Assembly (NCBI GenBank): GCA_947382625.1
Contig: CANDAG010000023.1
Location: 1 to 61,349 of the forward strand
Reading direction: 5' to 3'
DNA length: 61,349 nt
Origin: an uncultured Lachnospiraceae bacterium
GTDB taxonomy: Bacteria > Bacillota > Clostridia > Lachnospirales > Lachnospiraceae
The notes under the pieces were generated by a model. That model saw nothing but the letters and a program-made list of their open reading frames with translations. It made no database searches and was not told the origin of the DNA. The position numbers and the translations under genes were made by a program. Shown here one piece after another: positions 1-7,830 of the stretch (its first letter is position 1; the number at the start of each line of letters is the position of its first letter).

Positions 1-189
1 CAAGCAGTTTATGGTGTTGATAACAGTGGTGCTGATTGGAATGATGAGGCCGTTAAAAGTGCAAAAAATCACTTAGGAACCGGAATAGAATATACGTATG
101 AATCTCTGATTGATATGCTGGAAAAATACGAGAAATTTACCCATGAGGAGGCAGTATATGGTGCTGATAATTGTGGAACTGATTGGTAG
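1..189 (+). CDS. Ltp-type host cell surface-exposed lipoprotein, C-terminal fragment
   Basis: The window opens inside a reading frame (frame 1) that ends at the TAG at 187-189. The 62 visible residues contain one whole repeat and parts of others, of the form AVYGVDNSGADWNDEAVKSA ... YESLIDMLEKYEKFTHEEAV YGADNCGTDW. This matches the roughly 45-residue repeat of the Ltp family (host cell surface-exposed lipoprotein). In streptococcal phage TP-J34 an Ltp protein blocks superinfection, while chromosomal relatives are mostly uncharacterised. The N-terminus, including any signal peptide, lies outside the window, so secretion cannot be checked. The following gene is a TM2 membrane protein. Confidence 0.75.
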   Translation, partial: QAVYGVDNSGADWNDEAVKSAKNHLGTGIEYTYESLIDMLEKYEKFTHEEAVYGADNCGTDW

Positions 190-257
190 ATGAGATTTTT
201 AAGGTTTTAAAATAACCATATAAAATTTATAGTGATCATTACGATAGGAGACACAAA

Positions 258-698
258 ATGAGTAAAATAATCGGAGTTAAAGGCAATATAGTCCAAATTG
301 GAACTGACAGCGGTAAAATTATAAATGTGAACAGTTCCAGCTTGAATTTTCTTCCACAAATAGGAGACGAAATTGAGGTTTTCCGTGATGGTGACAAAGT
401 TATTGTTGCCAAAAAACAGCCAGGCTCAAACGGGGCGGTAAATGTTAATGTACAGCAAAACATTGGTGCGCCAGTAGCTTATGTCCAAAACAAAAAAGCT
501 GTTAATAAAGTTGTATACTGTCTTTTGGCGTTTTTCTTAGGTGGAATAGGAATACATAAATTTTATGCCGGAAAGATTGCAGCTGGAATACTTTGCCTTT
601 TGTTTTGTTGGACATTCATTCCGGGAATTATTGCATTTATAGAATTTATAATAGGATTATGTAAAAAATCAGATGCAAACGGGAAGATTTGGGTATAA
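258..698 (+). CDS. TM2 domain-containing small membrane protein
   Basis: A 146-residue protein. Residues 1-75 are a soluble, beta-rich segment with no family I recognise. The C-terminal half is a TM2 domain: hydrophobic helix at about 84-104 with the motif FFLGGIGIHKFYAGK, a short turn, then a second helix at about 108-133 ending in the polar tail KKSDANGKIWV. The G-x-H-x-F-Y-x-G core is typical of TM2 (PF05154). Bacterial TM2 proteins are mostly of unknown function. The start is supported by ATAGGAG ten bases upstream. Codon use is AT-rich compared with the synthetase genes downstream. It follows an Ltp-type lipoprotein gene by 68 bp and may share its transcript. Confidence 0.85.
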   Translation: MSKIIGVKGNIVQIGTDSGKIINVNSSSLNFLPQIGDEIEVFRDGDKVIVAKKQPGSNGAVNVNVQQNIGAPVAYVQNKKAVNKVVYCLLAFFLGGIGIHKFYAGKIAAGILCLLFCWTFIPGIIAFIEFIIGLCKKSDANGKIWV

Positions 699-826
699 AG
701 TAGGATTAAGTATAAAAGTACTAAAATCTGATTTTTGAGTTTTTGATACAGTTGCTTTATAGGCATTGCGAATAGACATGAACCCCACAATTATGTTAAT
801 ATAGACAGGGATGAAGGTAAGAAGAC

Positions 827-1318
827 ATGAACGGAAAATTACGAAATATGACTTCAATCTATCTGCTGCGAGATGATAAAATTTTACTTTTGTACAGACA
901 AGGCGGCAGGGTGGTCAATCATGTCTGGACCGGCTCCGCTGGAGGCCATTTTGAGGATTATGAATTAAATGATGCCAAGGCGTGTGTCTTACGGGAAATG
1001 GAAGAAGAGATCGGGCTCAGAGCAGATGATATTGAAGCATTATCATTGCGATACATTACCTTGAGAAGAACCAGGGGAGAAATAAGGCAGAACTATTATT
1101 TCTTTGCAAATTTAAAAGCTGCTGTTGGTGATGATCTGTCTTCAAATGAAGGCATATGCAAGTGGTTTGATATAAATGAAACAGGGAATCTTGAAATGCC
1201 GTATACAGCAAAGTATGTTCTGGAGCATTATTGTGAGATCGGCAGATTTACATCTGAGATGTATGCCGGCATTTCAAATGGCGATGGGGTTGAATTTATA
1301 AGAATGCCGGAGCTTTAG
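827..1318 (+). CDS. Nudix hydrolase
   Basis: A 163-residue Nudix-family pyrophosphohydrolase. The Nudix box is visible at about residues 44-67 as GGHFEDYELNDAKACVLREM followed by EEEIGL. The REMEEEIGL part with its metal-binding glutamates is intact. Relative to the canonical spacing G-x5-E-x7-REUxEExGU, two extra residues lie before the REU motif, a variant I know from many Firmicute Nudix proteins with a GHFE..ELNDA motif. The substrate cannot be read from the sequence; relatives are annotated as NTP pyrophosphatases or 8-oxo-dGTPase-like. A GGTAAGAAG ribosome site precedes the ATG. The next gene starts 17 bp after the stop, so the two are probably cotranscribed. Confidence 0.88.
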   Translation: MNGKLRNMTSIYLLRDDKILLLYRQGGRVVNHVWTGSAGGHFEDYELNDAKACVLREMEEEIGLRADDIEALSLRYITLRRTRGEIRQNYYFFANLKAAVGDDLSSNEGICKWFDINETGNLEMPYTAKYVLEHYCEIGRFTSEMYAGISNGDGVEFIRMPEL

Positions 1319-1334
1319 GAAGAAGGGGATTATT

Positions 1335-1865
1335 ATGAGTGAGATGAGAAGTGAAAATATCAATCAGGAAAAATTAACTGAGTTGAAGAATCGGTTAGGA
1401 TGCACCTTCTGCAGTGATGGGATATTTGCGGAGATGAGCTTGGATCTGGCTGATTACAGAGAAAAAACACATGCAATAGATGAAGTAGACTATAGGTTTT
1501 TTCGGGGAAGCGAGAGCGAGATCAAGAGAGCTGTAGCTTTGGTTGATGAGGAATGGATCCAATATTTCGACAAAGATCAATCTATATTTTGCGGATACAA
1601 AGAGGGACAGATTGTTTCGTTTTGCACGATAGAAGTGGAAAAAGACTGCATTTTATCGACCGGGGGAATCAATGTAGGAGCGGTTGGGTGTGTAGGAACA
1701 CTTCCGCAGTACAGGGATTTGGGCATAGGCCTCCGCATGGTGGATCTGGCAACTCTTTTTCTGAAAAATGCGGGATGCGACAAAGCGTATATCCATTATA
1801 CCCATATTGACAAATGGTATGAGAAACTTGGATATCAGACATTTGCCCGTTTTTCTTTCCGGTAA
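1335..1865 (+). CDS. GNAT family N-acetyltransferase
   Basis: A 176-residue protein with the GNAT fold in its second half. The acetyl-CoA binding motif A is seen as VGTLPQYRDLGIGLRM at about residues 128-144 (the Q/R-x-x-G-x-G element is RDLGIG), and the C-terminal motif B region ends in IHYTHIDKWYEKLGYQTFAR, the usual Y-x-x-x-G-[FY] signature. The N-terminal 50 residues are not part of the core fold. The acceptor substrate is unknown. AGGAAGAAGGGG precedes the ATG. It lies 17 bp after the Nudix gene, and the Thr T-box promoter begins just after its stop codon. Confidence 0.85.
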   Translation: MSEMRSENINQEKLTELKNRLGCTFCSDGIFAEMSLDLADYREKTHAIDEVDYRFFRGSESEIKRAVALVDEEWIQYFDKDQSIFCGYKEGQIVSFCTIEVEKDCILSTGGINVGAVGCVGTLPQYRDLGIGLRMVDLATLFLKNAGCDKAYIHYTHIDKWYEKLGYQTFARFSFR

Positions 1866-1885
1866 AAAATACCTGTTTGCAAAAG

Positions 1886-1914
1886 TTGACAAAATCACAA
1901 ACCGGTGGTATCAT
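1886..1914 (+). promoter_or_regulatory. Promoter of the thrS T-box leader
   Basis: A near-consensus sigma-A promoter: TTGACA at 1886-1891, a 17-bp spacer and TATCAT at 1909-1914. It lies 20-odd bases before the first helix of the T-box leader and so fits as its start. Confidence 0.8.
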
Positions 1915-1934
1915 ACACCCAATCAGACAAAAGC

Positions 1935-2178
1935 AATGACGGAAAAGAGTAAGATACAGGAAGCATCCAGAGAGAGTGACGTTAGGTGGAAGTCATTTAT
2001 GTGAAGTGTATCTGAAAACCATTCCGGAGCTGTAACGCCTAAAGCGGAAGCTGTTAAGTGTTACCGTATGCCTGCGTTAAAGGATAGGATTTGTAGGAAT
2101 CTGAAGTGAAAAATTAAGGTGGAACCGTGCATCAGGCACCCTTAGATATGCGTTATGGCATATCTGGGGTGCTTTTTT
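1935..2178 (+). promoter_or_regulatory. T-box riboswitch (threonine, specifier ACC) upstream of thrS
   Basis: Tandem tRNA-sensing leader. Stem I has a basal helix CGGAA (1940-1944) with TTCCG (2022-2026), the AGTA element at about 1949, an upper helix AGATACA with TGTATCT, and the distal AGAGAG loop. The specifier position carries ACC (2018-2020), a threonine codon, immediately 5' of the basal helix. The T-box antiterminator motif AATTAAGGTGGAACCGTG is at 2112-2129; its TGGA would pair with a UCCA tRNA 3' end. The terminator follows: GCACCC...GGGTGC stem at 2137-2172 and a run of T to 2178. Uncharged tRNA-Thr should stabilise the antiterminator and allow thrS expression. Confidence 0.93.
2136..2178 (+). 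terminator. T-box attenuator terminator of thrS
   Basis: Stem with arms GGCACCCTTAGATATGC and GCATATCTGGGGTGC, loop GTTATG, followed by TTTTTTG. It competes with the T-box antiterminator that includes 2112-2129. Confidence 0.9.
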
Positions 2179-2281
2179 GTTTCATAGAAAATCCAACGGA
2201 TTTCCCTGTGAAACAAAAGCGCTCCACGCAGGCGGCGCAGCTCGCGCTTGGACAGAAAATAGTGAAAGGAGTTATGCAAAG

Positions 2282-4051
2282 ATGAAGGTATTAAAAAAAG
2301 ACGGTCAGATCCTGGAAGGAAGCTTTGAGGAAAAGGAGGTAAGAGAAGCCTTCTGGCACACCAGCGCCCATGTGCTGGCCCAGGCAGTGAAACGCCTGTA
2401 TCCGGGAACCAAATGTGCCATTGGCCCGGCTGTGGAAAACGGATTTTATTATGATTTCCAGTTTGATTTTCCTTTTGCGGAGGAACATTTGGAAGGGCTT
2501 GAGAAGGAAATGAGAAAGATCGTGAAGGAGGCTTTGGCGCTTACGGTTTATGAGGTCTCCAGAGATGAGGCGGCTTCTTTTATGGAAGAGAAGGCGGAGC
2601 CCTATAAGCTGGAAATGATAAGAGAGCTTCCTGAAGGGGAGCGTATCAGCTTTTACAGGCAGGGAGAGTATGTGGAATTCTGCGCGGGGCCTCATATTGT
2701 GAATACCTGCCAGATCAAAGCCCTGAAGCTGTTGTCCGTGGCAGGGGCTTACTGGAGGGGAGATGAGCATAATCAGATGCTCACCCGGATCTATGGGATT
2801 TCTTTTCCGGAGGCGGCAAGGCTGGAGGAGCATCTGCAGATGCTTGAGGAGGCCAGAAAGCGTGACCACAGAAAGCTGGGAAAGGAGCTGGGGCTGTTTG
2901 CACTGATGGAGGAAGGGCCGGGCTTTCCCTTTTTCCTGCCCAAGGGTATGGTGCTCAAAAATCTGTTGATCGACTACTGGCGAAAGCTTCATGAGCGGGA
3001 AGGGTATGTGGAGGTTTCGACGCCCATCATTCTGGATCGGAATCTGTGGGAGACTTCAGGACATTGGGAGCATTATCGGGAAAATATGTATACCACGGTG
3101 ATCGATGGAAAGGATTTTGCAGTAAAGCCCATGAGCTGTCCCGGCGGGATGCTGGTCTATAAAATGGAGCCTCACTCTTACAGGGAGCTTCCCATGCGGA
3201 TCGGGGAGCTGGGGCTGGTACACAGACATGAAAAATCAGGGCAGCTTCACGGCCTAATGCGTGTCCGGTGCTTTACCCAGGATGATGCTCACATTTTTAT
3301 GACCAGGGAGCAGGTGACGGAGGAGATTAAAGGCGTGGCACGGATGATCCATGAGGTATACAGTGCCTTCGGGTTTGAATATTTTGTGGAGCTTTCCACC
3401 AAGCCGGAGAACAGCATTGGCAGCGATGAAGAGTGGGATCTGGCAACGGAGGCCTTAGAGCGGGCCATCAGAGAGATGGGAGTGCCTTATACGGTAAATG
3501 AAGGAGACGGCGCCTTTTACGGGCCGAAGCTGGATTTCCATTTGAAGGATTCCATCGGCCGTACCTGGCAGTGCGGGACGATCCAGCTGGATTTCCAGCT
3601 CCCCCAGCGTTTTGAGGCGGAATATATCGGGGCAGACGGGGAGAAGCATCGTCCTATTATGATCCATCGGGTGATATTTGGATCCATTGAACGGTTTATC
3701 GGTATCCTGATCGAACACTATGCAGGAAAATTCCCGGTATGGCTTTCCCCTGTACAGGTAAAGGTATTGCCTGTATCGGATAAGTATCTGGCTTATGGCC
3801 GCCATGTGGCAGACCGGCTTAAGGCGGCAGGGATCCGTGTGGAGATCGACGAACGGAATGAAAAGCTGGGATATAAGATCAGGGAAGCCAGGCAGGACAG
3901 GGTTCCGTATATAGTTGTTTTGGGCGAGAAGGAGCAGGCAGCAGGTACTCTGTCCGTAAGATGCCGGGATGCGGAAGAGGGGCAGCAGGATATGGGTGAG
4001 ATGAGGATAGAGGAATTAGGGAAATTGATTGGCGGCGGAAGGAAAGGATGA
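2282..4051 (+). CDS. thrS: Threonine--tRNA ligase, form lacking the TGS domain
   Basis: Charges tRNA-Thr with threonine. The protein is 589 residues, about 50 shorter than E. coli or Bacillus ThrRS, because it starts directly at the N2 editing domain (HTSAHVLAQAVKRLYPG at about residues 27-43) and has no N-terminal TGS domain. The class II catalytic core is complete. The three zinc ligands known from E. coli are at Cys286 (MSCPGGM), His337 (TQDDAHIF) and His462 (MIHRVIFGS). The C-terminal anticodon-binding domain begins at about 490. The reading frame is open back to 2177, but that lies inside the T-box terminator; the ATG at 2282 has AAAGGAG nine bases upstream and is chosen. It is controlled by the Thr T-box. 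Confidence 0.96.
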   Translation: MKVLKKDGQILEGSFEEKEVREAFWHTSAHVLAQAVKRLYPGTKCAIGPAVENGFYYDFQFDFPFAEEHLEGLEKEMRKIVKEALALTVYEVSRDEAASFMEEKAEPYKLEMIRELPEGERISFYRQGEYVEFCAGPHIVNTCQIKALKLLSVAGAYWRGDEHNQMLTRIYGISFPEAARLEEHLQMLEEARKRDHRKLGKELGLFALMEEGPGFPFFLPKGMVLKNLLIDYWRKLHEREGYVEVSTPIILDRNLWETSGHWEHYRENMYTTVIDGKDFAVKPMSCPGGMLVYKMEPHSYRELPMRIGELGLVHRHEKSGQLHGLMRVRCFTQDDAHIFMTREQVTEEIKGVARMIHEVYSAFGFEYFVELSTKPENSIGSDEEWDLATEALERAIREMGVPYTVNEGDGAFYGPKLDFHLKDSIGRTWQCGTIQLDFQLPQRFEAEYIGADGEKHRPIMIHRVIFGSIERFIGILIEHYAGKFPVWLSPVQVKVLPVSDKYLAYGRHVADRLKAAGIRVEIDERNEKLGYKIREARQDRVPYIVVLGEKEQAAGTLSVRCRDAEEGQQDMGEMRIEELGKLIGGGRKG

Positions 4052-4098
4052 TATACTTATCCATATTGATAAAGATAAACTGACAGGAGGGCGGAGAA

Positions 4099-4431
4099 AT
4101 GGACAGCTTTGGCTTCGAAAAAATGCAGGAGATCCAAAAGGAGCTTCAGGAAAGGTACAGGGAAAGGTGGGGCGGACTCTCCCCGGAAAAAGGCCGGAGC
4201 AGCCTGCTCTGGATGATAACCGAGGTGGGAGAGGTGGCCGATATCATCAAGAAACAGGGAGATGAGCGGATCATGAAGGATGAGGAATGCCGCCGGCATT
4301 TTATAGAAGAAATGTGTGATGTCATGATGTACTTTAATGATGTGATGCTGTGCTATTCCATTTCTCCAAAGGAGCTTGAAAAGGTGTATCTGGAAAAGCA
4401 TCACAGAAATATGGACAGATGGAAGGTCTAA
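4099..4431 (+). CDS. MazG-like nucleotide pyrophosphohydrolase
   Basis: A 110-residue single-domain protein of the all-alpha MazG/dUTPase superfamily. The helix motif WMITEVGEVADIIKK (about residues 38-52) holds the E-x-x-E metal-binding pair, and the second motif EEMCDVMMYFNDVM (about 70-83) gives the E-x-x-D pair. Together these form the usual E-x2-E-x(n)-E-x2-D site for hydrolysing NTPs to NMP and PPi. The specific nucleotide is unknown. The start has AGGAGGGCGG upstream. It lies 47 bp after thrS without a terminator, so it is probably cotranscribed with thrS and ends at the stem-loop at 4446. Confidence 0.85.
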   Translation: MDSFGFEKMQEIQKELQERYRERWGGLSPEKGRSSLLWMITEVGEVADIIKKQGDERIMKDEECRRHFIEEMCDVMMYFNDVMLCYSISPKELEKVYLEKHHRNMDRWKV

Positions 4432-4439
4432 GGCCCTTT

Positions 4440-5225
4440 CTATATACCGGCACTTTTCCTGAATTTAGCGGGAGTGGTGCCGGTTATTTTTTTGAACTGG
4501 CGGTAAAAATGCACTTCATTAGAATAACCGCAGTCTTCCGCAATCTGGTCAATGGTGAGATCGCTGGTAAGGAGGCTGTATTTGGCGTGATCGATCCTTG
4601 TCCGTATCAGGTCGTGGTGGAAGGAAACGCCAAAGGTCTTTTTGTATAGATATTGGAAGTAAGATTCGCTGATCTTAAGCTCCCGGGCGTGCTCCTCAAT
4701 AGAGTGGGGCTCTGCGTAGGTGCTGATGATCTCCAGACGCATCATCAGCAGCTCATTATAATAAGGAAGCCTGGCTTCCGGAGCGTTTCTGGACTGATAG
4801 GCGGCAAACAGATGATTGAAGAGAAGCCGGAAAAGACTGTCCATATTTTCTCCGGCATGCTCAGGATGGCCGTAGGAAAGCTCCCAGAGGATCTGCCGGA
4901 TGCAAAAGGTATACAATTCCGTATTGCCCACGGGAAAAGGTGCATTGCAGATCAGGTTTAAACGCTCCTTAAGAGCGCAGTCGCTAATGGAAAAATGGAT
5001 CCAGTCATCCACATAATCTCCCAGAGGGTTGCCGTAGTGGTAGGGCGTTCCGGGGGCGATCAGAAAGGCGTCTCCGGGATTGGCGGTAAAGGAGACCTCT
5101 CCTAATTGATATTCTCCGTGAGACCGTATGATAAGCAGGACGTAATTGGAAAGTCCGTTGGGACGGGACATTTGGTAGGTACTGGGATGTCTGGCTTCAT
5201 ATCCGCCGGTGATCGCCTTGATCAT
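4440..5225 (-). CDS. AraC family transcriptional regulator
   Basis: A 261-residue regulator with an N-terminal cupin-like sensor (about residues 10-110, including AFLIAPGTPYHYGNP) and a C-terminal double HTH of the AraC/XylS type (about 155-258). The second HTH shows the signature IDQIAEDCGYSNEVHFYRQF KKITGTTPAKFR. The sensor probably binds a carbohydrate. The reading frame is open further upstream, but the ATG at 5225 has AAAGGATC nine bases before it, and the promoter at 5283-5311 lies upstream of it. It is divergent from the DUF2264-GH88 pair, which it most likely controls. Confidence 0.9.
   Translation of the reverse strand: MIKAITGGYEARHPSTYQMSRPNGLSNYVLLIIRSHGEYQLGEVSFTANPGDAFLIAPGTPYHYGNPLGDYVDDWIHFSISDCALKERLNLICNAPFPVGNTELYTFCIRQILWELSYGHPEHAGENMDSLFRLLFNHLFAAYQSRNAPEARLPYYNELLMMRLEIISTYAEPHSIEEHARELKISESYFQYLYKKTFGVSFHHDLIRTRIDHAKYSLLTSDLTIDQIAEDCGYSNEVHFYRQFKKITGTTPAKFRKSAGI
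4446..4493 (+). terminator. Terminator of thrS-mazG, inside the 3' end of the convergent araC-type gene
   Basis: ACCGGCAC (4446-4453) pairs with GTGCCGGT (4477-4484), followed by TATTTTTTT. The stem is encoded within the last codons of the minus-strand AraC gene, in the region for the conserved ITGTTPAKFR motif, so coding and terminator functions overlap. The loop of 23 bases is long. Confidence 0.65.
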
Positions 5226-5282
5226 AATGTATGGATCCTTTCGAAAATTTCGGTAAATAGTAGAAAAGGTTAGTTTTATAGC

Positions 5283-5311
5283 ATGATAAGTTATTACATT
5301 AAGGGTGTCAA
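5283..5311 (-). promoter_or_regulatory. Promoter of the araC-type gene
   Basis: On the minus strand TTGACA (complement of 5306-5311), a 17-bp spacer and TATCAT (complement of 5283-5288). The predicted transcript start is about 50 bases before the ATG at 5225. A plus-strand TATAAT at 5317-5322, without a clear -35, may serve the divergent DUF2264 gene; the two would then overlap. Confidence 0.75.
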
Positions 5312-5380
5312 TATTATATAATTGTACCATAGATTTGATATTTTTAGTTAGTAGATTATTGCATTTGAAAGGAGAAAACA

Positions 5381-6520
5381 ATGGCAGGCGTAAGAAGAGA
5401 ATGGCTGAATGATCTTTTACGGATCGTAAGCCCTGTATTGGATGCTCTGGAGAAGGGGGAATTAAAGAAAACATTACCTCTTTCCCTCCACAGGGAGCGG
5501 GCGGAATTTGCGCCTCTTGAGGCCTTTGGACGGGGAATGCTGGGACTGGCCCCCTGGCTGGAGGCAGAGAGCGGCAGCTTAGACGATGAAGAGAGAGCTT
5601 TGCAGGCTAAGTACAGGGAAAAGGCCTTAAGGTGTATTGCCATGGCTTCAGACCCGGAGTCGCCTGATTTTATGGTCTTTGACAGGGGCGGGCAGCCTCT
5701 TGTGGATACGGCGTTTCTGGCTCATGCCCTGGTGCGGGCTCCTAAGACCCTGGCAGGAGCTCTTTCGCCAAAAGTACGACAGGATCTGGCCGAGGCCTTC
5801 AGAAGCTCCCGTCAGATACCGGCTTATAATTCTAACTGGCTTTTCTTTTCTGCAATGGTGGAGGCGGGGCTTTATGTATTAGGTGAGCCCTTTGACAGTA
5901 TGCGTGTGCTTTATGCGCTCAGAGCATTTCAGGAATGGTATAAAGGGGATGGGGTATACGGAGATGGTGCGCTGTTCCACTGGGATTACTATAACAGCTT
6001 TGTGATCCAGCCCATGTATGTGGATCTGGTAAAGCTGTTCGCCGATAGTAACCGGGAAATTGAGGCTATGCGGGAGACTGTGATCGCCCGGGCTTCCCGG
6101 TATGCATCCGTGCTGGAACGCATGATCGGACCGGAAGGATCTTATCCTGTTGTGGGGCGGTCCATCTGCTATCGTTTCGGCGCCTTTCAGATGCTTTCCC
6201 AGGCGGCTCTGCAGCATGAGCTGGAAGAGGGAGTATCTCCGGCGGCTGTCCGCTGCGGATTGACGGCGGTGATCCGGAGAGTGATGAGCGCGCCTGATAT
6301 GTTTGACGAAAACGGATGGCTTCTTCCCGGCGTATACGGGCATCAGCCGGAGCTGGCAGAAGGGTACATCAATACAGGCAGTCTTTATCTGTGCAGCGCG
6401 GTATTTCTTCCTTTGGGGCTTTCTCCTGCGGATGAGTTCTGGAGCGGCATGGAGGAAGACTGGTCAGGAAAGAAGGTGTGGTCGGGAGGCCATATCAGTA
6501 TTGACCATGCGGCGGACTAA
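5381..6520 (+). CDS. DUF2264 domain-containing protein
   Basis: A 379-residue cytoplasmic protein (no signal peptide) covering the whole DUF2264 domain (PF10022), an (alpha/alpha)-barrel-like family found in polysaccharide utilisation loci. Typical segments seen are PLEAFGRGMLGLAPWLE near residue 48, NSNWLFFSAMVEAGL near 150, YGDGALFHWDYYNSFVI near 190, and YPVVGRSICYRFGAFQ near 255. Some DUF2264 proteins lie beside rhamnogalacturonan or pectin enzymes, but no reaction is certain for this member. The ATG has GAAAGGAG upstream. The next gene, a GH88 hydrolase, starts 86 bp downstream, and an AraC regulator is divergent, which suggests joint use in uronic-acid glycan breakdown. Confidence 0.85.
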   Translation: MAGVRREWLNDLLRIVSPVLDALEKGELKKTLPLSLHRERAEFAPLEAFGRGMLGLAPWLEAESGSLDDEERALQAKYREKALRCIAMASDPESPDFMVFDRGGQPLVDTAFLAHALVRAPKTLAGALSPKVRQDLAEAFRSSRQIPAYNSNWLFFSAMVEAGLYVLGEPFDSMRVLYALRAFQEWYKGDGVYGDGALFHWDYYNSFVIQPMYVDLVKLFADSNREIEAMRETVIARASRYASVLERMIGPEGSYPVVGRSICYRFGAFQMLSQAALQHELEEGVSPAAVRCGLTAVIRRVMSAPDMFDENGWLLPGVYGHQPELAEGYINTGSLYLCSAVFLPLGLSPADEFWSGMEEDWSGKKVWSGGHISIDHAAD

Positions 6521-6606
6521 CGTATTTTTGGGATATTTTAAACAGTGTCAATGGCTCTGGCAAAGAGATCAAACATATAAATTCAACCATAAGGAAGGAG
6601 AAAAAA

Positions 6607-7746
6607 ATGCAGTTAAACGAAAAGGAAATCACATGGGCACAGGAAACCTTAGACAAGGTGGCACACAAGCTGGAGAAGGTCAGCGAGAGGTCAAAGGATA
6701 AGATCCCTTACACTACCGTGAATGGAGTATTCGACGATAAGTCGGGGGAAAAGCAGATCGGCTGGTGGACCAATGGCTTCTGGGGCGGCATGATGTGGCA
6801 GATGTACGCTCTTACAGGAAAAGACCTTTACAAGGAAATTGCCATAGACAATGAAAAGAAGTTAGACGCCGACCTGATGGATTACAACAAGTTAGATCAC
6901 GACAACGGGTTTAAGTGGCTTCCCACAGCCGTTGCCAATTACAGGGTGACAAAGGATCCCGCTTCCAGAAACAGAGGACTTCTTGCTGCCGGAAACCTGG
7001 CAGGGCGCTACAACAGTGTGGGAAAATTTATCCGTGCCTGGAACAACTGGGATACCACTGCGGATCGTACAGGCTGGGCCATCATTGACTGTATGATGAA
7101 TCTGCCCCTTCTGTATTGGGCAAGCGAGGAATTAGGTGATCCCAGATTTGAGCAGATCGCAAGAAACCACGCCGATACCGCAAAGGAATGCTTTGTAAGA
7201 GGCGACGGTTCCGTAAACCATATCGTATCCTTCGATCCGGTAAACGGAGGCATGATCGAGAGCTTCGGCGGACAGGGCTATGGAGTAGGCTCCTCCTGGA
7301 CCAGAGGCCAGAGCTGGGGACTTTACGGCTTTACTTTAAGCTATCTTCATACAAAGGATGAGGCTTACCTGGAGACCGCAGAGAGGATCGCCAACTATTT
7401 TATCGCCAATATACCGGAGAGCGGACTGATCCCGGTAGACTTCAGGCAGCCTGAGGATGTGACCTGGGAGGATTCCACAGCGGCAGCCATCGCAGCCTGC
7501 GGACTGATCGAGCTTTCAAAGCTTAAGGAGGGCAGACAGTCCAGGATTTATCTGGATGCGGCGCTTAAAATGCTGAAGGCTCTTACAGAGGAGAGCTTTA
7601 ACTGGAATGAGGAGGAAGACAACCTTCTGACCAAGTGTACCGCTGCTTATCATGATCAGGAGCACGAATTCTCCATTATCTACGGAGACTATTATTTCCT
7701 GGAGGCTCTTATGAAGCTGACAGACAAGGAACTGTTTATCTGGTAA
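6607..7746 (+). CDS. Glycoside hydrolase family 88, unsaturated glucuronyl hydrolase
   Basis: A 379-residue (alpha/alpha)6-barrel enzyme. GH88 enzymes hydrate the 4,5-double bond of unsaturated uronic acids left by polysaccharide lyases, releasing a keto-sugar. The two catalytic aspartates known in Bacillus UGL are recognisable: LDHDNGFKWLP (Asp near residue 99) and AIIDCMMNLPLLYWA (Asp near 160). Other conserved segments are WWTNGFWGGMMWQMY near residue 51 and SSWTRGQSWGLYGF near 230. There is no signal peptide, so it acts on imported oligosaccharides. The ATG has AAGGAGAAAA upstream. No lyase or transporter is adjacent, so the source glycan (glycosaminoglycan or pectin-like) is open. Confidence 0.93.
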   Translation: MQLNEKEITWAQETLDKVAHKLEKVSERSKDKIPYTTVNGVFDDKSGEKQIGWWTNGFWGGMMWQMYALTGKDLYKEIAIDNEKKLDADLMDYNKLDHDNGFKWLPTAVANYRVTKDPASRNRGLLAAGNLAGRYNSVGKFIRAWNNWDTTADRTGWAIIDCMMNLPLLYWASEELGDPRFEQIARNHADTAKECFVRGDGSVNHIVSFDPVNGGMIESFGGQGYGVGSSWTRGQSWGLYGFTLSYLHTKDEAYLETAERIANYFIANIPESGLIPVDFRQPEDVTWEDSTAAAIAACGLIELSKLKEGRQSRIYLDAALKMLKALTEESFNWNEEEDNLLTKCTAAYHDQEHEFSIIYGDYYFLEALMKLTDKELFIW

Positions 7747-7768
7747 TGAATTTTTATATGTCCGGGAC

Positions 7769-7796
7769 TTGACAAAATACGCAGATATGGTGTACT
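7769..7796 (+). promoter_or_regulatory. Promoter of the ileS T-box leader
   Basis: TTGACA at 7769-7774, a 16-bp spacer and TGTACT at 7791-7796. The -10 is imperfect. The position, about 40 bases before the T-box stem I, fits. Confidence 0.6.
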
Positions 7797-7830
7797 TTTT
7801 ATTCCGTAAGGAATATTAGTTTATAAAGGC

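Noticed and set aside
2177-2281. Longer N-terminus for ThrRS
   Set aside because: These codons start inside the T-box terminator, have no ribosome site and do not encode a TGS domain.
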